Shown here: piece after piece, positions 54,660 through 64,000 of the stretch | Position numbering within the stretch: position 1 is the first letter of the stretch | Layout: each line of letters starts with the position of its first letter | Assembly: GCF_000699445.3 (NCBI RefSeq) | Contig: NC_067195.1 | Location: 12,956,787 to 13,020,786 of the forward strand | Direction: 5' to 3' | Length of the DNA: 64,000 nt | From: Schistosoma haematobium | Lineage: Eukaryota > Platyhelminthes > Trematoda > Strigeidida > Schistosomatidae | Made by a program: the position numbers and the translations under genes | The notes under the pieces: model-generated | Database searches by the model: none | Told to the model about the DNA's origin: nothing | Seen by the model: only the letters and a program-made list of their open reading frames with translations

Positions 54660-57600
54660 CAGTTAGTATCTACTAATTTTTCATCAATTAACTTGTTCCA
54701 ATAGAAACTTTTAGGCATTATTTAGAGATTATATTCAGATGCCGTGCTGTTCCTTTTTCTCCTTTTTTTCAGCATCATGCGCTCAGTGCACAGCTATGGA
54801 GCCTGCTACGTCAGGAACAAATTTAATGTTCGCGTTCTTCAAGTCACCGTTCACACCATGTGCTGTTTACATGTAGTTTTTAAAGACCATAAACTTATTA
54901 AAAACTTGTGTTGGATAAATCCTAGGGAGAAACAAAATTATAATGCAATAATTCTGAGTTTGGACCCGGTGTGAATTTTCCATGGTCACAACAAGGGTGC
55001 CGTGTCATTTTATAAATGGATTGTACTCATAGTGCAATACTAAAATACAAATCTAATTATTAACTCTCTGTGACATCTGCACTAATATAATGCTTTTTAT
55101 TTCTATTGATTTCATTTACTTATCAGCCCTATTTGGGAAGCATTTTATATGCAAACCGAATTTGTGAATTGTATATCATGCCTATAAAGATGGCATACAC
55201 CCGCTCTGGCAGAAATACATATTATTAATATCCACTACTTCTCCCGCTTTCTGTCTAACACCGAAATATACAATGCAGAATAAATGTATTTTTATCCTTA
55301 AAAGCTAGAGTCATCATGCCAGATACTTCGGTTCTGTAAAGTCAGAAACTAGCTCATCCAGATTGCAGTAATCACCTGTAGTGATGTACAGACCAGTTTT
55401 TTGACATGATCTTAGGCAATTATTGCCCACATCCTTAATCTAAACTTTTATCGCCTCGTTAATACTTTATTAATTTTTTGATTTCTGAGCAGCAAACACC
55501 ACTTATTTTTGTGGTCACAAGTCAGGTTAAAGGCAACTGTCACCACTAAAACTCAAGATAATACATTTATGAGGGCTAAGTGAAGGATCTAACTTCTTGA
55601 AGGTTTATAGTAATATTATTTTTAATTGGCATACCGCGTTGATGCAACACTGTTCTCGAGACGTCAACAACTTGCCTATTTCTTTCAATATTATCAGTAC
55701 GTATCCAAATATGGGACACATTTGGAGGCAGATTACAACACTGCCCGAGACTAAACGCACTACAACAGCCTTACTCTGGACTGGATCATTTCCAACAATC
55801 GTTGAACTAGTTAGTGTGTTTTAAAATCAGTTGAACCAACATTGCTGTTTGATATAAAAATGAAAGGTAAGTGGTTAGGAGTTAAGTGAACGATTATAGC
55901 TAAATGTTACAGTTATTAACCTCCTAATTTTACGTGGACATTACTGTCACAAGTACCCAATAATATGTTTCCTTTTCTCATTTTCGGAAGTCATGAAAGG
56001 TATTATCAGTTACTCTATACAAAATGATCTCAATAAGTATTGTTTCAGAATTACAGTTAGGTTTACTTACGAATAGACGTGGTAATATATAATAGATGAG
56101 ATGTAGCTAGCAGTAGAATTTAGTACGCGCATTTCATCTTACTTCAGGTTCATCAGCAGAGTGTATCTGGATTCTAGAACTGATGTGTACTCCCGTTCTT
56201 AAACCCTGTACCTTATGCTTTAAACGTCAACGCGTTATTCATCTAAGTGCCGCATCAGAATGGCTACTCTTTTGTGCAACAGTTATACGTTATAACCCAA
56301 TTTGAAATAGCATAGATAATCCCGCTGTCGATATTTTGACTGGCGTTCGATAAGCTTTCCTTGACATACGGGGATCCTGTGAACCCACACCATATCTACT
56401 CCATATTATTCCGATATCACGGCCATGCTGAAGCAATCCATATTTCCTGACCAAGACTGTTCAAATTTCAATCGAAAGACCAACAACTGGATTATCCAAG
56501 CCATTTCCGGTTGAGCAAGTTTTGTAGTTCAAACCCAGGGTCTCCCAAGCATAGTTAAATCCTTTTATTATAACAGTCAAGCGTCACGATTCTAATTTTG
56601 ATATGAATGAATGAAAGTTCAGTACATCAACAATCCATTTTCATTAACGAACTATCCAATGGCTCCTTTCCGGAACATAAGGAGTTATTAAAAAATAATT
56701 GTTATGTTTGCTTAATATCATATCAGCTAAAAGCTTTAATGATCACACCGTTCCTTCGGAATGTGTTGAAAAGAAGCTATTTAAAATGGATTCAGACTTG
56801 TGGTAGATCGACAAAAATATAAAAATACCTTAACCCAACCAATAGTCTAAAACATACAGAAAGAGGGAGTTAAAAGGACACACAAACAAATATGTACAAA
56901 ATACATGAGTGACATGTTACTGTAAGAAGAATGAGTGTTCATAGGTCTGGATATACCTCCAAAAACATGACAATGTAAGAAAAATAATTTCAAGGGATTT
57001 CAGATGTAGGTCCACAGACTTTTTGTGTAACTGCCAGGGAACATGCCGTATGTTGTGAGCTAAAACGTGTGTGACGGGATAGTTAGTAAACAGTTAGAAT
57101 GACTGAGCTAAGAAGTCAGAACGAGGTGTGCAAGTGAAAATATACATTTAACAAACAGTTATGGAATTTTGTGCCAGATTTATTCGGCAAAATGAGCATC
57201 ACGTTTGGGTCTATTGAAAGTCCTGCAGATAATAATAATACATTTCTGCATGTGCAGGTACACACCGTTTTTACAGACATGATCTATAAATTACAGCATT
57301 TGTTGGTTTGCAAAATGCTTCCCAACTTATTAAGTTTATAGTTGTTATAAAGTGAAATCGTAGAGCGCTTGCTGTAAACTATGACCTTGGGAGGACGCGT
57401 AGGTCAAGTTTGTTCCAAACGTCAGAAGTTTCATAGCTGTGCTCTCAGAGCAAGATTCTGAAGAAGAAAAAAAGAGAAACGGAAGAGCAGCAAGGCACTT
57501 GGATATGAACGCCAAACGTTGCTTAACATTGTGTAGTAGAACGGACAGAGGTATAATAAATTAGAATAAATTCATATTATGTCTTGTTAGAGTGAAGCGA

Positions 57601-57950
57601 AGTCAGAGGCTCTATATTAGAGAATGTACTAATAAAGAACAATGAGTTGTGATGTTTAACAAGTTGGAGTAAGCTTACATGAAGCAAGGGAAGTCAAGGT
57701 TGGTACAAGCGAAGCGGTTTATTAGAAGGGTGTGTATATAGAGGATGGAGTGTTATGAATACTAATGATTATATCTTTTATTATCTATTTTTTTCTTTTT
57801 TTTGTCTATCCGATGCCAGCCACACAATCCTAGTGTAAAAGTCGGAGTTAGCGTGATATAGGTTATCTTAGTAGCATAGCTAATGCAGCAAAAAATTAAG
57901 GTGAGCCTGAGTGGTGAGCGTAGGAACACAATCTATATCACAGATTGATT
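54660..57950. other. No recognised gene; one dispersed repeat
   Basis: AT-rich. The short repeat at 56145-56255 is the only thing recognised. Small frames at 54744 and 56607 show no motif. Confidence 0.4.
56145..56255. repeat. Dispersed short repeat, copy 2
   Basis: TTTCATCTTACTTCAGGTTC, ATCAGCAGAGTGTATCTGGA and TGTACTCCCGTTCTTAAACC parallel the copy at 12585-12690. Confidence 0.45.
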
Positions 57951-58825
57951 GACTTATTTTCAATCATAAAGAGCCTAATACATGCAAAATGGCCTGCCCC
58001 AAAAACATGGGTGCATTAAAGTCATCGCCCTCACCATCAATACTTGCTGGACAAAAATGAATACCGACTTATAAAGTGAACTAATAATTTAGAAAAGTCA
58101 AATAAAAATCTTTCAGTGCACTCGGATAAATACATGTAGATTTATGTAATAGTATACAGAGTGAAACCGGATATCAACATAAACATTTTCGCGATAATAA
58201 TAATGAATGATGTTATGAAAGTGACGATTAATTGCAAGGGATAATCAAATATAAATTTCTAGGTGTTATATTTATGTAGTGATGATAAAATGAATCTGAG
58301 AAGTGTACCGTGAGATAATTTGTTTTTAGTTATAGACTTTGGGTGTTTAGGGATAATATATGTTTAGAAGGATAGGAAGAGATGAAAAGAATATCTTATG
58401 TGTCGAGGGTCCAATAATGATATTAATAACGGTAATAATTATAGATACGAACGTAAGCAGACTTCATATATTAAGACGAACGGAAAGAAAATAAAGTAAA
58501 ATGGACGTTAAAAGTTTCAAAGGTTACATTTTGCTTTTCAGTCAACTAGATGGATGACGGACCTTGTTTGTGTAAGTCATTATTAACTACATTGATATTC
58601 AATAGGTGACACAATCCACTTTCGGAAAGAAAATCATCAAGGTGACTTCTGAACCGGGTTGTAGTTTCACTGCAACGGAGGTTCACTGGCAGTCTGTTCC
58701 ACACGGTTGAGTAGCGAATAACGAAAAAATTATGGGGTGAGTTTGTGAGTTCTTGGAATCACTAAAATATTTTCCTTATTGCGTAGATTGTGAGATGATA
58801 TCATAGAGTATGAAGGGGTGGATAC

Positions 58826-59857
58826 CTAAGAGTATGAAATACCATTAATAAAACGGTAGATAAAGACAAGGTTTAATTTGATACGTCTGATCCAGAGAGG
58901 TTCTAATTTGAGTTGTTGACATCTCTGGTGATAGTCTTTGTTGTCGGAATACCCCAAAATAACTTTGGTGAACCTTCTTTGGACACCTTCAATTTTAATC
59001 AGGTCATCATGCCTGCAATTACTGTAAACTAAAATACCATATTCAAAAATGGGTAAGATACATTTTCTGTATAATAATAATAATCTCGATTTGATGTTAT
59101 TGAAGTTTATCATTATGAATCCGATGAGCTTTCTAGCTTTGGATACTTGAGATGCAATATGCTCACAAAAGTTCGAACTGTTGCCATATCTTAAACCGAA
59201 GTCATGAACAGTGTTGAGAGGTTTCAGTGTATGTTTGGGTATAGTCAGATTTAAGTTAAGGGCGCGGCCAATGTGAATAGAACCACTTTTGTCAACACTA
59301 AGTGGCAAATTCCACGAAACAGTCCATTCGTATAACTTGTTTATTTCTTCTTGCATTACCGTTGAAATATAGCTTTCTTCGGTGGGAGAAGAGAATAAAT
59401 AAACTACTTTTAGGTCATCGGCGAAAAGGAAAGGTGTACCATACTGAAATAGGGAACATACGTCATTGATAAAAAGGAGAAAGAGCAATGGACCAATCAT
59501 ACTTCCTTGTATAACCCCACCAGTTACATTCACAGGTTGAGAGTAGCAAGATCCAAAGCGAACGGTTTGGCTACGTTCTTGTTAAATATATTTGAGCCAA
59601 GATAAAAGGGGATTCTGTATGCCAAATGAAGAGAGTTTTAGAAGAAGTTTGTGTGAGACACTTTCGAAAGCCTCACTAAAATCGAAGTAAAGAATTATCA
59701 CTGACTGGCCAATATCTCTTCTCTGGGTAATTTGATCAAAAAATTCCAGGTACGATGTGAAACATGAGCGTTTAGTCATAAACCCGTGTTTGGATGGGCT
59801 AATCAGATAAACCGAAAGTAAAAATGATAATAGCTGTTCGTGGATGATTTTTTCCAT
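58826..59857 (-). pseudogene. CR1-like reverse transcriptase, one stop in the palm
   Basis: 59857-59582 has MEKIIHEQLLSFLLS, KHGFMTKRSCFTSYLEFFDQ and VIILYFDFSEAFESVSHKLL (motif A). 59533-58826 has TGGVIQGSMIGPLLFLLFIN (motif B), TPFLFADDLKVVYLFSS (motif C), LPLSVDKSGSIHIG, VSKARKLIGFIM, YRKCILPIFEYGILVYSNC and IEGVQRRFTKVILGYS. The two parts are in the same frame and separated by one TAA at 59582-59584, so this is a young copy. Confidence 0.88.
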
Positions 59858-60035
59858 GCTTCTTCAGAGCACGGATGTTAAATTATTGACCTATAGTTAA
59901 CAATATCACTACGTGATCCTGTTTTGAATCTAGGGGTGATAAGAGATGTTTTCCATACAGACGGATAGGACCCATATTCCATAGATAGGTTGAAAAGTTT
60001 CAAATGAAATAGTGGGAATTCCCTACTCCCATATT

Positions 60036-60411
60036 TCACAAATGATGAAGGGATCCCGTCAGGTCCACCATCATACGACTTTTCAGGGTAGCTATGGCCT
60101 GCTTGATGTTGGAGGGTGTAAAATCAATTTTCGATAGATGTCCGGATGTCAGCATTGGAAATGTAATGATAGAGCTTTCAGTTCCAGTTTTGTGGCATTG
60201 AGAGAAGTGCTTGCTGAATTGTTCGCAAATAATATTAGAGTCGTCAACAATGCTTCCGTTAACTATGAAAAATTTAGTCGTGCCAAGGGAATTTGACTTC
60301 ATACGGGATTTAAAAAGCCGAAGTATTGATAATTCTGGGCTTTTACTATGTAGGGCTTTATTTTCTACATTCATAAAATACTTGTGTTTAGATGAAGCAG
60401 AAAGGAGCTGA
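60036..60411 (-). pseudogene. CR1-like ORF2 linker between endonuclease and RT
   Basis: The frame reads FMNVENKALHSKSPELSILR, RMKSNSLGTTKFFIVNGSIV, DDSNIICEQFSKHFSQCHK and IDFTPSNIKQAIATLKSRM. The NGSIVDDSNIICEQFSKHFS block is the usual pre-RT segment of Jockey/CR1-like ORF2. It continues to the RT start through two frameshifts at 59860-60035. Confidence 0.8.
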
Positions 60412-60649
60412 AAGTATGGGATTATGTGTGGTTATAAAATATAGTGCTAAAAACAGTATTGTGATATAAAATTGGCTACCTTTCTTTTTTTTATCGAAGC
60501 TATTGGAGCCCTTTTCATTTTTTGCACCATTATTTTTCTTTCTTCTTTAGGTATCATAGGGTCTTGAGTAGGCTTCGTATATTAGCGAATTGTCTAGTTT
60601 GCTTGTAATAGGATTACTGGGTAGGAAGTGAGACCAATTCAACGTTCGT

Positions 60650-60920
60650 AACACAATTTAATGAGGGATTTTACATGATAAATCAGCATTAATACCATAA
60701 GTTCGTGACATTCCACTAAACCATAAGGAGCCGTAACTAAACAAAATGTTCTGCCCCACAGACATTGGTGGATTGAAGTTATCTCCCCACCATCATGTTT
60801 GCTGGTCAGTAACGCCACCCTCCCTCCTTTTGTGATGTTGGGCTCTCTTACGTTTGTGGTAAGTATGAATACTGCTTTAATCAAAGCCCATAGTTGGAAT
60901 ACACTGTCTCTACTAGGTCC
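60650..60920. repeat. Repeat inserted in the CR1-like ORF2
   Basis: Contains CATAAGGAGCCGTAACTAAA, ATGTTCTGCCCCACAGACAT and CATCATGTTTGCTGGTCAG. A related block (ATAAAGAGCC, GGCCTGCCCCAAAAACATGG, TCAATACTTGCTGGAC) lies at 57965-58065. It is not part of the CR1 frame, which resumes on both sides. Confidence 0.55.
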
Positions 60921-61079
60921 ATGTTACAAACAAATCAGATAGTTAAAAAGTTTCTTTTATGGGTTAGATGTCCACACAGTATATCACACTGCTATGAAGA
61001 TAACTAATGGTTTAAAGAAGTAAGGACTAATAGCAAATCAAAGGATGTGAGAACTGTTGAAACCATCCACAAATTTATG

Positions 61080-61937
61080 GTATTTCAAATAGCTTGTTAT
61101 ATCGACCTGGTACCGGAGTCGAACCCCCTGTAATTTTTGGCAGATTAAAATCACCTCCGATGATTTTAAGAGTATACGGTTGGTGCGACGCAGTGGAAAA
61201 ACGTTTGTTAGTAATCTTTCAAATCTAGTATCTGCTTAAGGTGGTCTGTATATGCATCCTACCAGTTGACAATTTTGAGATCCACAGTTTACAGTCACAC
61301 AGTTGGAGTCGTCTATAGCCTCAAGAGATTTGCCCTCAAATTTGCACGCCTGAATGTCTGAACGGACATAGATAATTGTACCGCCTCCTAATCCATAACA
61401 TCTATCGGTTCTAAAGAAAACGTAGTCATCTACATTCAAGGAGTGATCGGATAAAGATGAATAGCATCACGTTTCCGTAATAAGTACAATAGTTGGATTT
61501 ACAAGGAATAAAAGGGTTTTAAGATAAATGATTTTATTGGACAGAGAGCGGGCATTGAGCGATAGAATAAGAAACTCAGAGTTATCATGGCGAAGCAGGT
61601 TAGAGTGTAAATCGCAATTGATAGTTCCATGAATACTCGTAGGATTGGCTAAGGTAAGGGTTGCGCTGCTAGGGGAAATAGATTCAACCAATTTGTCATC
61701 ATTTGAAATGTCTACCGTTGCCGGCAGAATTACAAAAACAGTCTTCTCCTTGCTATTGGATATAACATCCGATAAAGGTATAGTGTACATGTTGGGGACC
61801 GGACCAAGAAGGCTATCAGGTCTATGTGTGGGACCAAGTGATTGTTTACAATTCAGATTATTATTTATACCTGACGTATGGGTAACATGTTCCAGATGTT
61901 TATTTCCAAGGTTTTTGGTTAATTTCGGCTTCTTCAT
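61080..61937 (-). pseudogene. CR1-like endonuclease
   Basis: In pieces: NSEFLILSLNARSLSNKIIY, LFLVNPTIVLITET (catalytic Glu), then NVDDYVFFRTDRCYGLGGGT, IIYVRSDIQACKFEG, CQLVGCIYRPP and further IIGGDFNLPKITG (61160-61125). These are the EEP nuclease landmarks. Frameshifts lie between each piece; the N-terminal Ser/Thr-rich stretch at 61937-61650 precedes it. Confidence 0.82.
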
Positions 61938-62147
61938 AATTTGGGGAGAATCTTGTGCTGTTAAACATACTTGCGATGGTTTGCGAGGTTCGAATATATC
62001 GACGTTAAGTGTGTGGTCAGTTATAGAAATGTTATGATTAGTTTTCCTGTTATTCGTTGCACAGTTACTGTAACTGGGTGTTGCACTAACAGGGATTTTG
62101 ACTGTGTTATCCCATTCGTCACCAGCACAACTACTTCGGGTTGAATC

Positions 62148-62720
62148 TCAGTTAACATTCTTAAGAGGATGGACACCACCTAGAGCGGGATTACTTTCTT
62201 CTGGGTTTTGAACTTTAGGAGATTCAGAAGAGTTTTTCGTTGGCGGCACACTTGTAAAACCAGACGTCCTCTTAGAATAGGACTTGATTTTTCGACCATT
62301 AGGATTATGATGCGGTTGGGAGTTTGACGCTGGTGGTCTGTAGCTATCTCTTCCTGCTTTTCTCTGGCAGGGTGTTCTATCTGGAAGAATCTTGATATTC
62401 TTGAAAATCTGTTTTTGTCTCAATGAATTGGAGAAAGTTAAAAACTCAGTGGCGTCTACAGATGAGTTGAACTTGAACAAGAAGATTGAGTGCATACCAG
62501 GGTGACTTCTTTTTAATCTTGTGCATACACATGGTATGTGTGTCATATTGATGGCTCTAAGCAGACTAGATTTGGTATTTTTAAGGGCATACGTGTTCGA
62601 TATATCAGTACCTTGTATCTTGCTTGTAGATATTAATAAGAGCAGTCACATACCGTTAGAGTCGTCATCATTTGTCAGTCCGAAGAAATGTTGTGAGCAG
62701 TATTTAGACAGTGCGACTGA
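62148..62720 (-). pseudogene. CR1-like ORF1
   Basis: Reads KNTKSSLLRAINMTHIPCVC, TRLKRSHPGMHSIFLFKFNS, SVDATEFLTFSNSLRQKQIF, KNIKILPDRTPCQRKAGRDS and then a Ser/Pro-rich basic tail. It is homologous to the + strand ORF1 at 62900-63540 (same order, R.LR..H, LLF.F, LL, FK.I.I..DRT..QR). The protein presumably binds the element's RNA. Confidence 0.78.
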
Positions 62721-62749
62721 CCCCAAACACCCAACAATTTGACAATCGG

Positions 62750-64000
62750 CCATCCAGAGTAGTGGCTCATGGAGTACATGTGAGCCTGTCTACAACAGCC
62801 AGTCCGATGACGTAGATCTTGACTACTCACCCAGACATATACTCCATCCCCCAACTAAGTATTCACAAGGTGACCACCCAGTAAGCACTTGCAGCAGGTC
62901 TGTATGTAACCATATCGACCTTAAAAACTTTGATATAAACTCCAATAATCTCACCACTGGTAGACCTAAAAGCAGCCAAACAGAACTTAGCCTCACCCAA
63001 ACTATTCAAGACCTATTACCGTACAAATATTTAATCAGTTTTCCAGAAAATCCCGATCTGGAAATTATAAAAAACACTGAAAAAGTAATTGACCATATAT
63101 CAACTGAAGTGTTGAAAAGACTTCAGTGTATGCAGAATGTCATTGTGTATAATATACCTGATAGTACGAACATAAAGATTGCTAAAAATACTCTACTACA
63201 AGAATGTGGATTGTCGCAGTCTTGGTGTGTAACAAGAAGATTACGTAAAGCACACACTAAAGCCTCCTGTCCCATTCTATTTCAGTTTGGTATTACCACT
63301 GAGGCTAATCACCTCCTCAATAGTCAGTCATTACTGAGGCGTATTCCAACATTTAAAAAGATTAGGATCATTCATGACAGGACCGCTATCCAGCGTCGAA
63401 TCTGCAATGGAACACAAACTGATCGACCCAGCTCACGTAGCCGCGGCAGCTACAGCTCCTGTCGCTGCACAAATCCTAAAATATCATACACTGCCCCCCC
63501 CCAAAAAAAACGGAGGCACGTCGGACACTGCTATTAGTCCTAAGGACAAGACCGCACATAAAGCAGCTACAACCACTCACCCTCAGCCTAGACGCTCAGC
63601 TACCCCAAAATGCCTAACCACTTATGCCTCAATAGCGTCCAAGTATTACCCTAGCGGCCCCTATAAAATGCCTAGAAACGATCCTCCCAGGAATTGCGCT
63701 AACAGCTACAGACTCTCAGACACCGCTGTACGAAATAATACCAAACTCGCCGTGAAAACCCACCAATACTCCAGCACCCCTAACCCAAAACATGCACCTT
63801 CTCATAGCAATAGAACGCCCTACAACAAACATAGTGAACTGGCAGTACCCACTCATCCTAACGTGAAATGACACTTGAAAAGAACCACATCTGCACGTGA
63901 TACCCGTAAGTCATATGGTGTGAACCTCGCAAGCTCCATGAACCAGCACACAACACAAGCACCTCTCTTGGAAACACTATCGAACAATATTACAAATTTT
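62750..64000 (+). mobile_element. Second CR1-like element, 5' part (cut by window end)
   Basis: Head to head with the element at 57960-62745. Only the leader and ORF1 lie inside the window. ORF1 is homologous to but clearly diverged from its neighbour's, so this is a different subfamily, not an inverted duplicate. Confidence 0.78.
62905..63871 (+). pseudogene. CR1-like ORF1 on + strand, frameshifted
   Basis: The first frame (to 63537) reads QTIQDLLPYKYLISFPENPD, KNTEKVIDHISTEVLKRLQC, MQNVIVYNIPDSTNIKIAKN, LLQECGLSQSWCVTRRLRKA, CPILFQFGITTEANHLL and IRIIHDRTAIQRRICNGTQT. Around 63400-63500, near a C8/A8 tract, the frame shifts to an Ala/Pro/Ser/Lys-rich tail that stops at 63871 after VPTHPNVK. 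The homopolymer suggests a slippage mutation or an assembly error. Confidence 0.75.

Larger units (their letters stand above)
57960..62745 (-). mobile_element. CR1-like non-LTR retrotransposon, two-ORF type
   Basis: On the - strand: ORF1 (about 62700-62148), endonuclease (61937-61080), a separate repeat insertion (60920-60650), linker and RT (60640-58826), and a 3' region to about 58 kb. The FADDLK motif C, GDFNLP endonuclease motif and basic ORF1 place it in the CR1/L2-like group (schistosome SR1 is a CR1-type element). Several frameshifts and stops. The 3' limit is uncertain. Confidence 0.82.

Noticed and set aside
1..64000. CRISPR array, bacterial operon, tRNA or rRNA genes
   Set aside because: The sequence is eukaryotic; the only tRNA-like pieces are SINE parts with mutated boxes and no good cloverleaf was found.

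Overview
The window looks like nuclear DNA of a blood fluke (Schistosoma or a close relative). It is AT-rich, has small exons in long introns, and is packed with RTE-clade and CR1-like non-LTR retrotransposons, Penelope-like elements (PLEs) with GIY-YIG endonucleases, and tRNA-like repeats carrying hammerhead-ribozyme motifs. All assignments come from reading the sequence and from remembered family motifs; no database search was run.

Two host genes can be supported. (1) On the + strand, 531-16221 holds the last eight exons of a MARCHF6/TEB4 (yeast Doa10) membrane E3 ubiquitin ligase. The splice phases chain perfectly into 564 residues ending in the family's conserved C-terminal element. The RING-CH end lies outside the window. 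(2) On the - strand, 38039-18425 holds a set of exons of a helical protein I could not identify. Five of them (35298 down to 18425) chain in phase over 359 codons. Three further small exons (38039-36378) end in a stop or splice onward. The two genes converge tail to tail near 16.4-18.4 kb.

The rest is mostly mobile DNA, and it is nested. 4.1-9.4 kb (a MARCHF6 intron): RTE-A copies, one with a 14-bp target duplication and a PLE fragment inside. 13.5-15.8 kb: a PLE in the last MARCHF6 intron. 17.1-18.2 kb: a tandem/inverted cluster of tRNA-like repeats whose copies jointly define a minimal type I hammerhead. 19.3-26.2 kb: an RTE-B copy split by a complete-ended RTE-C copy (8-bp duplication) and again by a PLE 3' fragment. 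30.6-39.1 kb: four copies of a short non-autonomous element whose tail matches RTE-C, plus an RTE-A copy. 40.0-40.6 kb: an RTE-B tail. 42.4-47.0 kb: an inverted pair of unclassified ~400-bp repeats around a decayed non-LTR element. 51.0-54.0 kb: a second RTE-C copy carrying a 340-bp solo LTR. 57.9-64.0 kb: two CR1-like elements head to head.

No complete autonomous retrotransposon is present: each reverse transcriptase or endonuclease is deleted, frameshifted, stopped, truncated or missing a catalytic residue. Stretches 47.1-51.0 and 54.7-57.9 kb contain nothing I could recognise.
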